From Mercurialis annua (Eukaryota; Streptophyta; Magnoliopsida; Malpighiales; Euphorbiaceae), in assembly GCF_937616625.2 (NCBI RefSeq), contig NC_065574.1, positions 4,836,001 to 4,900,000 on the forward strand: a stretch of 64,000 bases of DNA, read 5' to 3'. Shown here piece by piece: positions 45,605-56,600 of this stretch. Below the pieces are notes generated by a model that had not been told where the DNA came from, made no database searches, and was given only the letters and a program-made list of their open reading frames with translations. The position numbers and the translations under genes were made by a program. Every line of letters begins with the position of its first letter. Positions within the stretch are counted from its first letter, which is position 1.

Positions 45605-46093
45605 CATCTGGGCGGACGCCACCTGTAGGCGTCCGCCCACTGGGGAGATGTCCTAGCAGGACGTCTCTCCCAGAATAGAGACATCCTTTTGGGACGTCTT
45701 TTTTTTGGAGAGACGTCATTAGAAAAGAGACGTCATTCTGGGACGTTTCCCCAGTTTGACGTCCCCTTTCCGGGCTAACGTCCGTGGTTGGCGTCAGCCC
45801 GGAGGACAGACGCAGAGCGGAGACGTCTCGGCTGACGCGATCCGGGGACGTCAACCCGAATTTTTTTAAAAAAATATAAAACATTAAAATGACTAAAAAA
45901 ACTTAAAATCAAATATTTACCGACGGTTTCTGACCTACGTCTCGTCCGAAATTCGACATTTTAACCGTAGAATAAGGTTTCAGTTTAATAGGTTTGGATG
46001 AATTTAGAGGATTTATTTTTTTTTAATAGAGAAAGGGTAAAATAATAAAATTAGGGGCGATACCTAGTAAAAAGGGGCGATGTTTAGTAATCC
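45605..46093 (-). mobile_element. Partial relative of the PMD element (one end)
   Basis: Reading inward from 46093 on the minus strand: a tip GGATTACTAAACATCGCCCC, a second ATCGCCCC block, an AT-rich leader, a mini-exon (ATG at 45959, MSNFGRDVGQKPS, then GGTAAATATT), an AT-rich stretch, and a GC-rich array ending at 45605. The order equals each end of the 19503-23150 element. The other terminus and any gene are missing. No target duplication was found. It interrupts protease copy A. Confidence 0.6.
45608..45862. repeat. GC-rich hairpin array with GACGTC core
   Basis: About 250 GC-rich bases hold many copies of GACGTC or GACGTCTC/GAGACGTC in both orientations. An 11-bp perfect stem (GGGCGGACGCC with loop ACCTGTA, 45610-45638) opens the array. 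It takes the place of the CCATCGCC array in the PMD element. A 129-codon ORF here on the minus strand is an artefact of the repeat. Confidence 0.85.
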
Positions 46094-46109
46094 AGAAAAT
46101 AAATCTATG

Positions 46110-46716
46110 AATGAAAAAAAAAATTATCTTTCCATTTTGCAATAATTTTTTTTAATTATCCATAGTTAAACCAATCACTCATTTAATACGTTTTTTTAAT
46201 ATATTCTATGTATTGGCCACGTATACTTCGCTACTGAAATACAAAACCTGGAAAACAAAGACAGTTTAATTCATAATGATTAGTTTAATTCATAATGATT
46301 TATTTTCTTACTATCTATATTTTTTATCTTTAAATTCTATTTACGAAACTCGAGTTAGCTTGAGCTTGAAGTTAATACATTTTCGGACTCGGATTCAAAT
46401 TTGAAAAATAGAACTCAGTGGAGTTCGAATTTTAAAATTTAATCTCGTTCGAGGTCGAGCTCGAACAAATACAACACATTCGAGGTCGACCTTAAACATT
46501 TAAGGTCGAAGTTTAATGGTTAACCATTTAACATTTAATTTTAGGTTTTTAATAAAAACAATACTATAAATCGGTTTATAAATTACCCTAATGACAACCG
46601 GTTCATGTCCGCTGCTACCTAAAATACCCTAGGATACTTGGGCCGAAAACAACTCAGTATAACTTTCTTTCTTGGTCTCTCTGAAACCCTTATTTTATTT
46701 TTAGAGCTCGTTACAA
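46110..46716. other. Upstream part of duplicated unit B
   Basis: This is the counterpart of 44543-45172. It includes a CGAG-rich stretch (46340-46510) with GAGGTCGAGCTCGAAC and GAGGTCGACC. No coding sequence is visible. Confidence 0.55.
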
Positions 46717-47715
46717 ATGTCAGCCAAACCCAGACCCGTTGATCTCCCCGAAGGCATTCCAGTTCCAGAGATTGGAGCCATTTGTTCATAGCTCCTATTC
46801 ACTTTCAGCATAAGTGTAAGTGCTATCAAGCTTTCTTTTTGTGGTACAATGCTAGTAAGTATAAAGTTTTTAACTTGAGCTTTGATGAAACACAAAGGAA
46901 AAATATGGTAGTTTACAGTATATTAATGTTTGTTCAATAAGCCTAGCTTTTCTTTTTTTGGTACAATGTTATTAAGTTTTCTAATATGTCTAAAGTTTTT
47001 CACTTGAGCTCTGATGAAACAAAAAGAAAAATGGTAGTTTATAAAGTCTATTAATGTATGTTCAATAAGCCTAGAATTAAGTTTTTTTATCGTTTGGTAC
47101 AGTGCTATTAAGCTTTTTAATATGTCTATAAAGTTTCTTACTCGAGTCTGATAAAACAAAAATGAAAATAGTAGTTTACAATGTATGTTAATGTTTGTTT
47201 AATAAGCCTCAAATTAAGCTTTTTTTTTTGGTATAATGCTATTAAACTTTTTAATATGTCTTCAAAGTTTCTAACTTGAGATTTGATAAAATAAAAAGGA
47301 AAAATAGCAGTTTACAGAGTATATTAATGTTTGTTCAATAAGCTTCGAATTAAGCTTTCTTTTTTTGGTACAGTGTTATTCAGCTTTCTAATATGTCTAT
47401 AAAGTTTTTAACTTAGAGCTCTGATAAAACAAAAATGAAAATGGTAGTTTACAGAGTATGTTAATTTTTGTTCAATAAGCCTAGAATGATTTAAAATCAA
47501 TTTTTTTTACAGTAATGAGAATATGTTGGACGGTTGCCCTCTCTGCCATGGTGGAAGCTTGGGTGAATAGGGATCGTGCTTCAAGTGGAGAGTCGCTTGT
47601 CACTCTTTCATCCCAAATACTAATGATCAATTTGGGTGGAAAAAATGGGTTGCTGAACATTTCTAAGAAACTGATTTTATGGTTGCAGAATATTGGAATC
47701 TGCAATGGGGGAGGA
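46717..47715 (+). pseudogene. Papain-like (C1A) protease pseudogene, copy B
   Basis: Exon 1 (ATG at 46717, MSAKPRPVDLPEGIPVPEIG) hits a stop soon after. The intron, unlike that of copy A, is about 700 bp because a ~135-bp unit is repeated about five times. Exon 2 reads RICWTVALSAMVEAWVNRDR, then SGESLVTLSSQIL and NGLLNISKKLILWLQNIGIC, open for about 65 codons. It then runs into a GGGGGAGGACGGAGCC repeat. By block order (catalytic Cys region, LSxQ region, NGGxxxA-like region) it resembles the first half of a papain domain. It is a pseudogene because exon 1 is closed and the catalytic His half is absent. Confidence 0.55.
46808..47510 (+). repeat. Intronic minisatellite, about five ~135-bp units
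   Basis: Each unit contains in order GGTACAATG(C/T)TATTAAG, CTAATATGTCT, AAAGTTTTTAACTTGAG, CTGATAAAACAAAAA, TGGTAGTTTACAGAG and TTAATGTTTGTTCAATAAGC. Copy A of the same pseudogene has only one such unit in its intron (45280-45400). The unit boundaries fit expansion of the whole intron sequence. Confidence 0.85.
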
Positions 47716-48797
47716 CGGAGCCGAGCGTCCGTCCGGCTCGTCGTTTGGAACCCTGGGGACCGGCTCCCGTCTCCCCCCTAGCCGACATTTATAATTGAAG
47801 CCACAAACTCAGTCTGCTGCTTCAAAGGGTTGCAGAAAACATTGTAACTCTAATATTTTTTTATGAAAATTAAAGGGCCAATTTTTTTAATTTTTTTAGT
47901 TTTGGCCAAACAACATCGTTTTGGCCAAAAAAATTACTGGAACAAAGTGCTATCATTTTTTTTTTCTTTCCAAAGTTAGAATCACTGATGAAAATTAAAT
48001 TACAACAAATGAAAGTCATATAACAAAAGTCATATATATGATCTTTCTAATTTTGAGATAATAAATAATAAACAACAATTCAAATACAAGCTATAAAAAA
48101 ATCAAAAAATAGAGAAAAATCTAAACTTGAGTCCCGAAACTTAAACACAACAATTCGTTGAGCGGGTGTTAGATGATTCCTCTTTCCGATTTGCCCGTCG
48201 ATCCGCTTGATCCGTTGAAGCCTATTATTTCCGATCTCCATCTTCATTTAGATCCTAAAGAGATAGATCCACAACCTCATCATTTTTTTTAGATCTACAA
48301 GAATTTGGATCTAAAGTTCAAACAAACACTAAATGTTCTTGTACATCTAAAAAATATAAACAAATGAGGATATAAAAAAACCTTATTATTTCTTCAAAGA
48401 TGAACAAAATAAAGACCCAAACCAAAACTAAAATTTTAACAAGAATTTATTGAAAGCAATAGTAGATCTATAATAATAAGTATTATGGGCGGAGAGAAGA
48501 TGATTTTCCGGCTAGCCGGAAAGATCATCTTCTCCCACCCTTAAACAAATGAAGAAGTTGAGAGTTTTTTTTAGAGAGAAAGGAGAGAATTTTTTTAGAG
48601 ATATAAGTCTTTTTTGCTACAAAGTGCTATCATTTACCGTAGCTTTTCTCTTCTCCAAACCTCATTTCTTTTAATTTTTTTCTCTAATTTTTTTTAAAAG
48701 ACAAATTAAAATCCTAAAATCAAATGACACATAATTAAATTTTGAAATGTCGCCCCTCCCCCTCCTCCTCCTCATCTATAATCCTGGTTCCACCCCT
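47703..48797. mobile_element. Candidate hAT-like element, copy 1
   Basis: The left end reads GGGGGAGGACGGAGCCGAGC and the right end ATCCTGGTTCCACCCCTG, whose inverse CAGGGGTGGAACCAGGAT is similar. Inside are a near-palindrome (48495-48533, arm AGAAGATGATTTTCCGGCTA) and C/T-rich CTCCCCCTCCTCC. A homologous left part lies at 49897-50140. No matching 8-bp flank was found, so the ends are approximate. Confidence 0.4.
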
Positions 48798-48989
48798 GCT
48801 GGAGCAGTTTCTTTGAATCTCTGATTCGAGCACAAGTCACCCGTATGTATTTGTTTAAAGTCTTAAATGTGTATAAAATTCCAATATGAGTTAGGTTACA
48901 AGATATATAAACTTTATGGGTTGATGGATTTTTTATTAAGAAAAATATATATTTGTTCTATCATATTAAAGTAATACTAGTTTTTAAAA
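48798..48989. other. Short spacer
   Basis: Continues into decayed copy C; its leader may belong to the duplicated unit, but similarity is weak. Confidence 0.3.
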
Positions 48990-49896
48990 TCAAATTTATT
49001 GTAGTTGTCTGTTGGGCTTTCACATTATCTGTTACTTTTGAATTGTTTGATGACACGAATAAAGTTAAGAAAAACCTCTGAAATTATTTCACGATTGAAC
49101 CTTGGGACATATAATAGTTCTGAATCAAACTTTCGAGTTACGACTTGCAAGTTATAGGTTTTAGAAAAAGCGGGAGTCGCCATCGTATGGTTAGATCTTT
49201 CGCACGTAGGAGATCGAGACACAACCCCAGGGATGAAAATAGCTGGTTCAATAGAGCAAGATATAATAAGAATTTGTATTATCGAATGACATTTGAAGGT
49301 TTTGCAGTTATTGAAGCTTGGTTTAACATGAAGAGAGCTTCAAAGGGAGAACATGTCATCCATCTATCTGCCTAACTTTTAATCAACAATTTCAGTGGAC
49401 CGAATGGAGTGCTTCTTTCTCTAAAAAAAATGATTGCATAGCTGGCAAAAAATGGAATATGCACTGAAGAATTTTGCCAATTTAAAGATCCATGGAAGAA
49501 GGAGATATAATTAGTTTTATTATTTTAAGTGACTATAATTTAATAATATTATGTGATAGCTGCTGATATTTTTGTGTGCTTTAAACAGTCTAAAGTCAAG
49601 ACTGTAATCCTTGATCTAGTTGTTAAAGGGGAACCCATCTCGAAAGAAGAAGTTTTAATGTCGGTAGACAAAGGTCCAATTATGGGAGATAATTCGCACC
49701 TCTATAGCGCTTGATTCACTAAAAAAAAGATGTACATGTTATTTGTGATGTTTCTTGTTTTCATTTCATAAGTTGATTTTTATGTGATAGCTAATTATTC
49801 TATTTTCAGGATATATATTAGGAAGCTACAGGTTCGTTTTGCTTTAGAACATGCTATCGTTATATGCGGTTTTGAAACCATAGACAAGGGTGGAAT
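48990..49896 (+). pseudogene. Papain-like (C1A) protease pseudogene, copy C, longest
   Basis: Fragments in order: VVCWAFTLSVTFE near 49005, then (after inserted sequence) VIEAWFNMKRASKGEHVIHL at 49309-49370, LLINNFSGPNGVLLSLKKMI with two in-frame stops, LAKNGICTEEFCQFKDPWKK to 49500, an intron-like gap, KVKTVILDLVVKGEPISKEE with VLMSVDKGPIMGD (49589-49690), and RKLQVRFALEHAIVICGFET at about 49820-49885. The CWAF, NGICTEE and KVKTV...VDKGPI blocks line up with the order in papain-family enzymes (CWAF, NGGIDTEE, KVVTI...VANQPV). This copy gives the main support for the C1A assignment. Stops and frame changes make it non-functional. Confidence 0.6.
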
Positions 49897-50140
49897 CAGG
49901 GGAGGGCGGAGTCGAGCGGCCGCCCGATGGGAACCGGTTCCAGGCCGACGTTTTTAATTAAAGCAGCAGACTCCGTCTGTTGCTTCAAAGGGTTGCATTC
50001 CTATTTTTTTTAAGAAAACAAAGGGTCAAAACGGCGTCGTTTTAGCCCTTTGATATTTAATTCTTTTTTTGCCAAGTCGGCGTCGTTTTGGTCGAAAACA
50101 ATTACTGAAATAAAGTGTCATCATTTAACCAAGTTGACTA
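49897..50140. repeat. Candidate hAT-like element, copy 2 (left part)
   Basis: It starts CAGGGGAGGGCGGAGTCGAG and shares with copy 1 (from 47703) the run GCCGAC...TTAAAGC(A/C)(G/A)CA..CTC(C/A)GTCTG(T/C)TGCTTC and the word GGCGTCGTTTT/AACATCGTTTT. It stands directly after protease copy C. The right end could not be fixed. Confidence 0.4.
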
Positions 50141-51949
50141 ATGAAAATAATTAACAATTTGGTGTAATCATATAATATATTTAAATATGAGGGGTGTCAT
50201 AGTTGAATTACAAAAATTAAGGGGTGAGTTAGTGTATTTCATTAAAATATAGGGGGGTTTAAGTAATTTACCCTAATAACAAATATAGTTATTGAAAATG
50301 AAAGTTTATTTAAATATTTGGTTTAATTTGATTCTTGTTTTATGCTTTAAAAGATAATATATTTCTAAAGTTTATTAAATTAAATCGAATTGAGCCGAAT
50401 TATATACTTATAAAAATAGAATACACACTCTATATTTGTCATTATTGTAAATTGGCAAACACCTAAAAAGCACGAAAACTTCGATAAAGTTTGATGTCCC
50501 ATTTTGAACACGTTCTAAAAGTCAGAAACTCTTGGATAACTTATACGAAACGTCTCAAACCGTTTTGGTAAATACAAGGCTTAAATACATCAAAAATCAC
50601 CAACTTTCGCGTGTTTTTGGTATTTAACATAATCTTTTAATTTTGGCAAAAAAGTACATGAACTTTCAAAATTTTACAATTAAAGACACCATCACCGTTT
50701 TGGATGTAAAACGATGTCGTTTTAGATTGGAACGACGCCGTTTTGGATGTAAAATGACACTATTTTTCAAAGGAAACACACACGCGGTCTTAATTGCAAA
50801 AAATTGGAAAGTTCATGTTTAATATGCCAAAATTAAAAAATTATGTTAAATACCAAAAACACGCGAAAGTTTATGATTTTTGGTGCATTTAAGCGTAAAT
50901 AAAAAGAATTAGACAGTAGTAAGAAGATCTAAAAAATTCTCAACAAATATTTTTTTAACCAATCACCCATAATTATTATTTTTCACATTATTTACAATTT
51001 ATATTTTTATTGGATTCAATTATTGATTGATTTGTTGTATTAAATGTATTAGTAAAATTTAACATATATAGTATTTTATAATTTTGAATATTATAAATGT
51101 GTCTTTATATTTTTGTTATTCATATTTTTTTGCTACGTTTCATGTCCTTTAATTTTTTTAAATACCGTTTTCGCGTGTTCGTTGCATATCATTTCTGTTT
51201 TATGTTTTCATACTATTTAGGCAAACACTAAGCCACAATTATCATTCATATAATCGTCATCATCATTTAAATAAGTAATCATCCAATCACTTTTTTTTAA
51301 AAAAAATCTTAACCAAATTTGTATATGCATTTATTAATTAAACTTCTAATTACATTTGACGAATACTAATTAAAAAAATTACTTTTCCTCCAAACACAAG
51401 CAAGGTTTGTCGTTAGACTTTTGGATATACTATAATACTAGTAAAACCAAATCATAGTATATTTATGTTTCTTTCACATAAAACAGATTTTAATTAATTT
51501 ATTTTTTATTTCCTTCCTTGCTTGCCCTTAAAACTAGCATAGCCATCAACATTATTTATACAGAAATTGAATTGCTAAAATATTAGTAACATACGCGTTT
51601 TTATTTTATTTTACAAATTATTAAATATTAAAACTAAAAATGATTGGACATACAGTTGTCATTAACATCAATGGTCAAACATTCAAACTAATAGGAAAAA
51701 TATTATACATCTATTATCCTATATTTTTTTTCATTAAATTAGAGGGTATTTTAGGGAGTAAAGAAAACTGCCGGTGTGTATCTTGCGGTGCTTGGCTATT
51801 AAGTGACGTCGTTTTGTTTTCTGTTTTTTATTTTTCTACTCATGGTTTTTATTCATACTATTTTATCGTTACCGTGAACATGTACCCACGTTATCAAAAT
51901 GTGTCTCTATCTATGTAAGAACAGAAGAACCCAAAAATTAACAATATAG
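50141..51949. other. AT-rich intergenic DNA with one MITE
   Basis: Apart from the MITE at 50579-50894 I recognise nothing. Short ORFs here have no domain. Confidence 0.4.
50579..50894. repeat. MITE with GCTTAAAT ends
   Basis: The element is 316 bp with an inverted repeat of about 55 bp: left GCTTAAATACATCAAAAATC then ACTTTCGCGTGTTTTTGG; right its complement ending GCATTTAAGC. The flanks GTAAATACAAG and GTAAATAAAAA are an imperfect 11-bp direct repeat. The core has paired GTTTTGGATGTAAAACGA and ACGACGCCGTTTTGGATG words. A Mutator-type origin is likely. Confidence 0.8.
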
Positions 51950-51958
51950 TTTAATTTA

Positions 51959-52463
51959 GGTCTAATCACTCAAAAATCCCTCACCTTTAATTTTTTTTTC
52001 AATTCCACCCCGACGTTGAAAATTTGTCAATTTTACCCACTTTTGAATTTTCCGTTTTCAATTGTACCCCAATATTTTAATTTTTGTTAATTTTTTTACT
52101 TAAATGATGAAATCATTCAATTAATTAAGTCTAAACATGAAATTAAATTCTTTTTTATTCAAAAAAGTACAAATAAGTCCTTTATTTTTAAAAACTAACT
52201 AAAAACCATAATCAAATTAACACTAATTTAAATTCGTAATTAATTTATCTAAGTTTAAATAAATTTTAAAAATATACAATTAATATATGCGAGACATGGA
52301 GAATGTTTTAAACAAATTTCCAAACGCAAAAGACGTTAATTTAATTTTTCAGGGTACAATTGAAACACAAAAATGCAAAATAGAGTAAAATTGACAAATT
52401 TTCAACGTCAGGGTATAATTGAAAAGGGGCTAAAAGGTCGGGATTTTTTTAAGACATTAGGCC
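51959..52463. repeat. MITE family M1, copy 2, perfect 9-bp TSD TTTAATTTA
   Basis: The element is 505 bp in the opposite orientation to copy 1. It starts GGTCTAATCACTCAAAAATC and ends TAAGACATTAGGCC. Identical TTTAATTTA flanks it (51950-51958 and 52464-52472). It is nearly the same length as copy 1 (506 bp) and collinear with it, suggesting recent spread. Confidence 0.92.
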
Positions 52464-52499
52464 TTTAATTTAATCAATTGAAATTGTATTAATAATAAT

Positions 52500-52915
52500 G
52501 AGTAAAATGTCATTTCGGCATTCAAATTTATATTTAAAAATTTAACAAAATTTTATTTTTTAAAATTAATTATATCCTAAAACTTATATTTCGATCAACT
52601 AAGTCATTTTTAATTTTTAGATTTCAAAATTTATATTTTATAGTCAATAATCTCGAATCTGTATACTTATTCGTGTGACTTATTTGACCCGAGACATCAG
52701 TTTTAGGATCTAATTAATTAAAAATATAAAAAATGATTTATCTGATTACGACACACAAATTTCAAGATCCAATTGGTTAAAATTAATTTATTTAATAAGT
52801 GACTTATCTGACTACAACACATAAATTTTAAAACATAAGTCATTAAAAATGTTAAAAGTAATTTATTTAATCTTAAGATATAAATTCGAGGACCAAAATG
52901 ACCCTTTTCTTAAAT
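52500..52915. repeat. Possible MITE with AAAATG(T/A)CATTT(C/T)GG ends
   Basis: The left AAAATGTCATTTCGGCATTC and right GAGGACCAAAATGACCCTTT are partial inverted copies, and ACGACACA(C)AAATTT...ACAACACATAAATTT forms an internal direct repeat. No target duplication was found. Confidence 0.4.
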
Positions 52916-53697
52916 GATAATAGTAGAAAAAAATGGTGGACACCATAAAGAAAGAAAAAAAGGACTTTTTAATATCCAGTTATATTAATAATTTTATAGA
53001 TTAATCTAGCAGAGAAATATCTGATAATTAATTTAATTATCAATTATCAGGCATCATTTGTATGATGGATTCTAATTCATTTTTTTATATATAAACATTA
53101 TCTTCTCCATTTCTTGAAAAAATTGGGCTTATTTTTCTATTTTCATAGATTATGAAATTGCTGCTATAAACTGTGATCAAGAATTCAATTCGATCTTCAA
53201 ATTTCGATTTTAAAAAGAATCTGTATCTGGGTAACCGCGATTTTTTAATAGCAAAATCTCTCCCACACACCACCTACCTTTTTGTCACGGATTCATTGAC
53301 CACGTGGCGCCAGTCTTTTTGGACAAGAACAAGATCTTGGATTGTGATTTTTAATTGTTATTGTGGTTCTTGATTTTCTTTATAAGGTAACGTTTATTTT
53401 ACCAGGATTGTAATCTCGTACTTTTTAATTTTTTCAGTATTGAATATTTGTATTGGAAATTTATATTACAAGATTTAATTAGGGTTATTGATTAGGGTTC
53501 TTGTAATTTTAGGGATTTGATAAGGTTTTATACAGTCAAGTGTTTACAATCTGAAGTTGAAACTGTAGAATAAGGATTGGAATTTAGATTGAGATTGGAA
53601 ATTTTAGGAGCTGTGTATAGACTTTTCGGATAAGATTGTTATTGAGAGGTATAAATGAACTTAGTATGATGAAGGGATCTGTGAGGATTGCTTGTAG
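52916..53697. other. FAB1-like gene upstream region and leader
   Basis: This should hold the promoter and 5' UTR of the kinase gene. A TATATATAAAC word is near 53085. The sequence TTGTAG immediately before the ATG at 53698 resembles a splice acceptor, and TATAAGGTAACG near 53381 a donor, so a 5' UTR intron is possible but not shown. Confidence 0.4.
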
Positions 53698-56600
53698 ATG
53701 GATTCACCTGACAAGACGTTCTCCGAGCTAGCGGGCTTATTCAAATCGTGGATCCCTTGGCGGTCTGAGCCACCTAGTGTGTCGAGGGATTTTTGGATGC
53801 CCGATCAGAGTTGTAGGGTATGCTATGAATGTGATTCTCAGTTCACTTTGATTAATCGTAGGCATCATTGTCGACTTTGTGGCCGTGTTTTCTGTGCCAA
53901 GTGTACAGCCAACTCAGTTCCTGCCGCGTCTACTGATCCGAGTACTTCACAGGAAGAATGGGAGAAGATTCGTGTATGCAATTTTTGTTTCAAACAATGG
54001 CAGTTGGGGATTACTAATTTTGATAATGGAAATCCGATTCCTAGTCTGGATCTTAGTACTTCACCGTCAGCTGCTAGTTTGGCCAGCTCTAAGTCCACTT
54101 GCACTGCCAACAGTAGTAGCTGCACTCTTGGCTCGATGCCTTACACAGCTGGGCCCTATCAACGAGGTCAACAAAGTGAGGGTCCCTTTCCACATCAAAC
54201 ATCTGAAATGGATACGAATTTAGAAAAACAGAGAGATGTCACATTGGATAGGAACAATGGCCATGTTGCAGAAATGAGTGATCAATATCCGAACCAGTAT
54301 GCATTTTCTATGAACAGGTTCGAAAATCATCTCATGTTCAATATTCCTTTGTCATTATATCTTATGTAGGCTTCAGAAACATTCAGCAATATAACAATGA
54401 AATGCACTTTTGTTTATGCACGTAGGTTCCAAAATCTGACAAGCATATATCAGCTGCTAAATGATAACTGATTATGCATTTATTATAGGATAACTGGTTT
54501 TCTTTATTATCAAGCAAATTCTTTTACATAGATTATTATATGTAGTTGGTATCATAGAATACAAGACAACATCAATTGATAGGAATGTAAAATATTATTG
54601 TGGATATAAAACTGTTACATTTATGATTTTTGGTTTTCATTTGGCATTAGGAGTGATGATGATGATGATGAGTATGGGGGTTTTCAGTCTGATTCTGAAG
54701 CAAGGCATTTTCCTCAAGTTAATGAGTACTTCCATCATCATCAAGCTGAGTTTGATGACATGAGCAATGACGAAGGATCGCATAAAGCTCATATTGATGG
54801 AGAAAATACTGATTCAAAAAGTTTAAGCAGCTCTCCATTAAACCATAGTTTTAATTCACATGGTTTGGAAGGAATGCAGCATCTTGGGAAAAAAATAGAG
54901 CATGAAATGTATGATGAATCCGAGGCAACTTCCTCTATGTATCCTGAGGAAAATAGGGATTCAGAACCTGTAGATTTTGAGAATAATGGAGTGCTCTGGC
55001 TCCCCCCAGAGCCAGAAGATGAAGAAGATGAGAGGGAAGCTGGTTTGTTTGATGATGACGACGACGATGAAGGGCATGCAGCTGGAGAATGGGGGCGTTT
55101 ACGTTCCTCAAGCAGTTTTGGAAGTGGGGAATTTCGTAATAGAGATAGATCAACTGAGGAGCACAAAAAAGTCATAAAGAATGTTGTCGATGGGCATTTC
55201 AGGGCTTTAGTATCTCAGCTATTACAGGTTGAGAATATTCCTGTTGGTGACGAAGATGATAAAGAGAGCTGGTTGGAAATCATCACATCTCTATCATGGG
55301 AGGCTGCAACATTACTAAAGCCAGATATGAGCAAGGGTGGAGGAATGGACCCAGGTGGATATGTGAAAGTAAAATGCATTGCTTCTGGACGACGTTATGA
55401 GAGGTAGTTTCTGCAATCATTTCCATCCGTGCATATTATTCGTACGCTGTCTCATTCCACATGCTTAGAGAAACTCTTCAGTGTAGATTTTTTTATATAT
55501 CAATAATAATTAAGAAGACTATGAGGTTGCCTACGGAATTTGTTTTGGTGTATGAATTTTGATTTTCATCTGGAAAGCAGGCGTTCATGAAGTAATAAAT
55601 TGGTTCATAGGCAGTTGAGTAATCTCAGAATTTTGTGCTAGAATTGATATGCTTCTCATACAAGTAAACACTTATACATAGAGGCTATATATGATAGCAG
55701 TAGTTGCAGCTAATTGGTTCGTCCCATGTGCCACATTTTCTAAAAAAAAAACTGCTTTACAAGTTGAAACTAAGAAATAAACTGCAACCATTCCTCTACT
55801 GGAAACTTTAATTAGCTATAGCTCATGTCGAACCATCTTCCTTTTTTCTCTTACAGTAAATAGTATAGAAAGAGCTAAGATAAATATTGTCATAATGTAA
55901 AATAAGTTATGTATATGAAGCGAATGCATATCATAGAGAATAACTTTTTATTAAATTATTAAAATTATTAAAGTAAATTCAAAAAAAAAATCAAAAATGA
56001 AAGTTAGAAAAAAAAGCGCAGGTTGATCTCTCTGGTTGAGGCTGCATTTATTAAACTTGACACGTGGGATGTGTTTACTTATCATAGAGATTTTTGTTTT
56101 CAACTGCTGTTCTTGTTGCAGTCTCTGATTTCTTTTTGCTTACTTGGATTTGATTGCTTCTTGTCCAGCATGGTTGTTAAAGGAGTTGTTTGTAAGAAAA
56201 ATGTGGCTCATCGTCGAATGACATCCAAAATAGAGAAACCTCGACTGCTGATCCTTGGAGGGGCTCTCGAGTACCAACGAGTTTCTAACCACCTGTCAAG
56301 TTTTGATACTTTATTGCAGCAGGTTGTGATCTTTTAGGAATCAGCCTTCTTCCTCTAGCCTGTTAGCCATTGATTATTTCTCTATGATCAAGAGCAATTA
56401 TTTTCATTTCATTGAACTTTTCACCTTTCTCTTCTTCTTTTTCATTTGTTTCCTTTCTTCTGCAGGAAATGGATCACCTAAAGATGGCAGTAGCAAAGAT
56501 AGATGCCCACCAACCTGATGTTCTTTTAGTAGAGAAATCGGTTTCTCGATTTGCCCAGGAGTACCTTCTTGCTAAAGATATATCACTGGTTCTAAATGTC

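Noticed and set aside
45495..45884. 129-codon minus-strand ORF
   Set aside because: Lies in the GACGTC array and antisense to protease copy A; composition is set by the repeat.
46808..47510. Regularly spaced repeats that could suggest a CRISPR array
   Set aside because: Units are ~135 bp, contiguous and without unique spacers, in a plant intron; this is a minisatellite.
51640..51918. 92-codon plus-strand ORF
   Set aside because: No domain, no promoter or splice context, AT-rich codon use like the surroundings.
54789..55175. 128-codon minus-strand ORF, Ser-rich
   Set aside because: Antisense shadow of the acidic region in exon 2 of the FAB1-like kinase.
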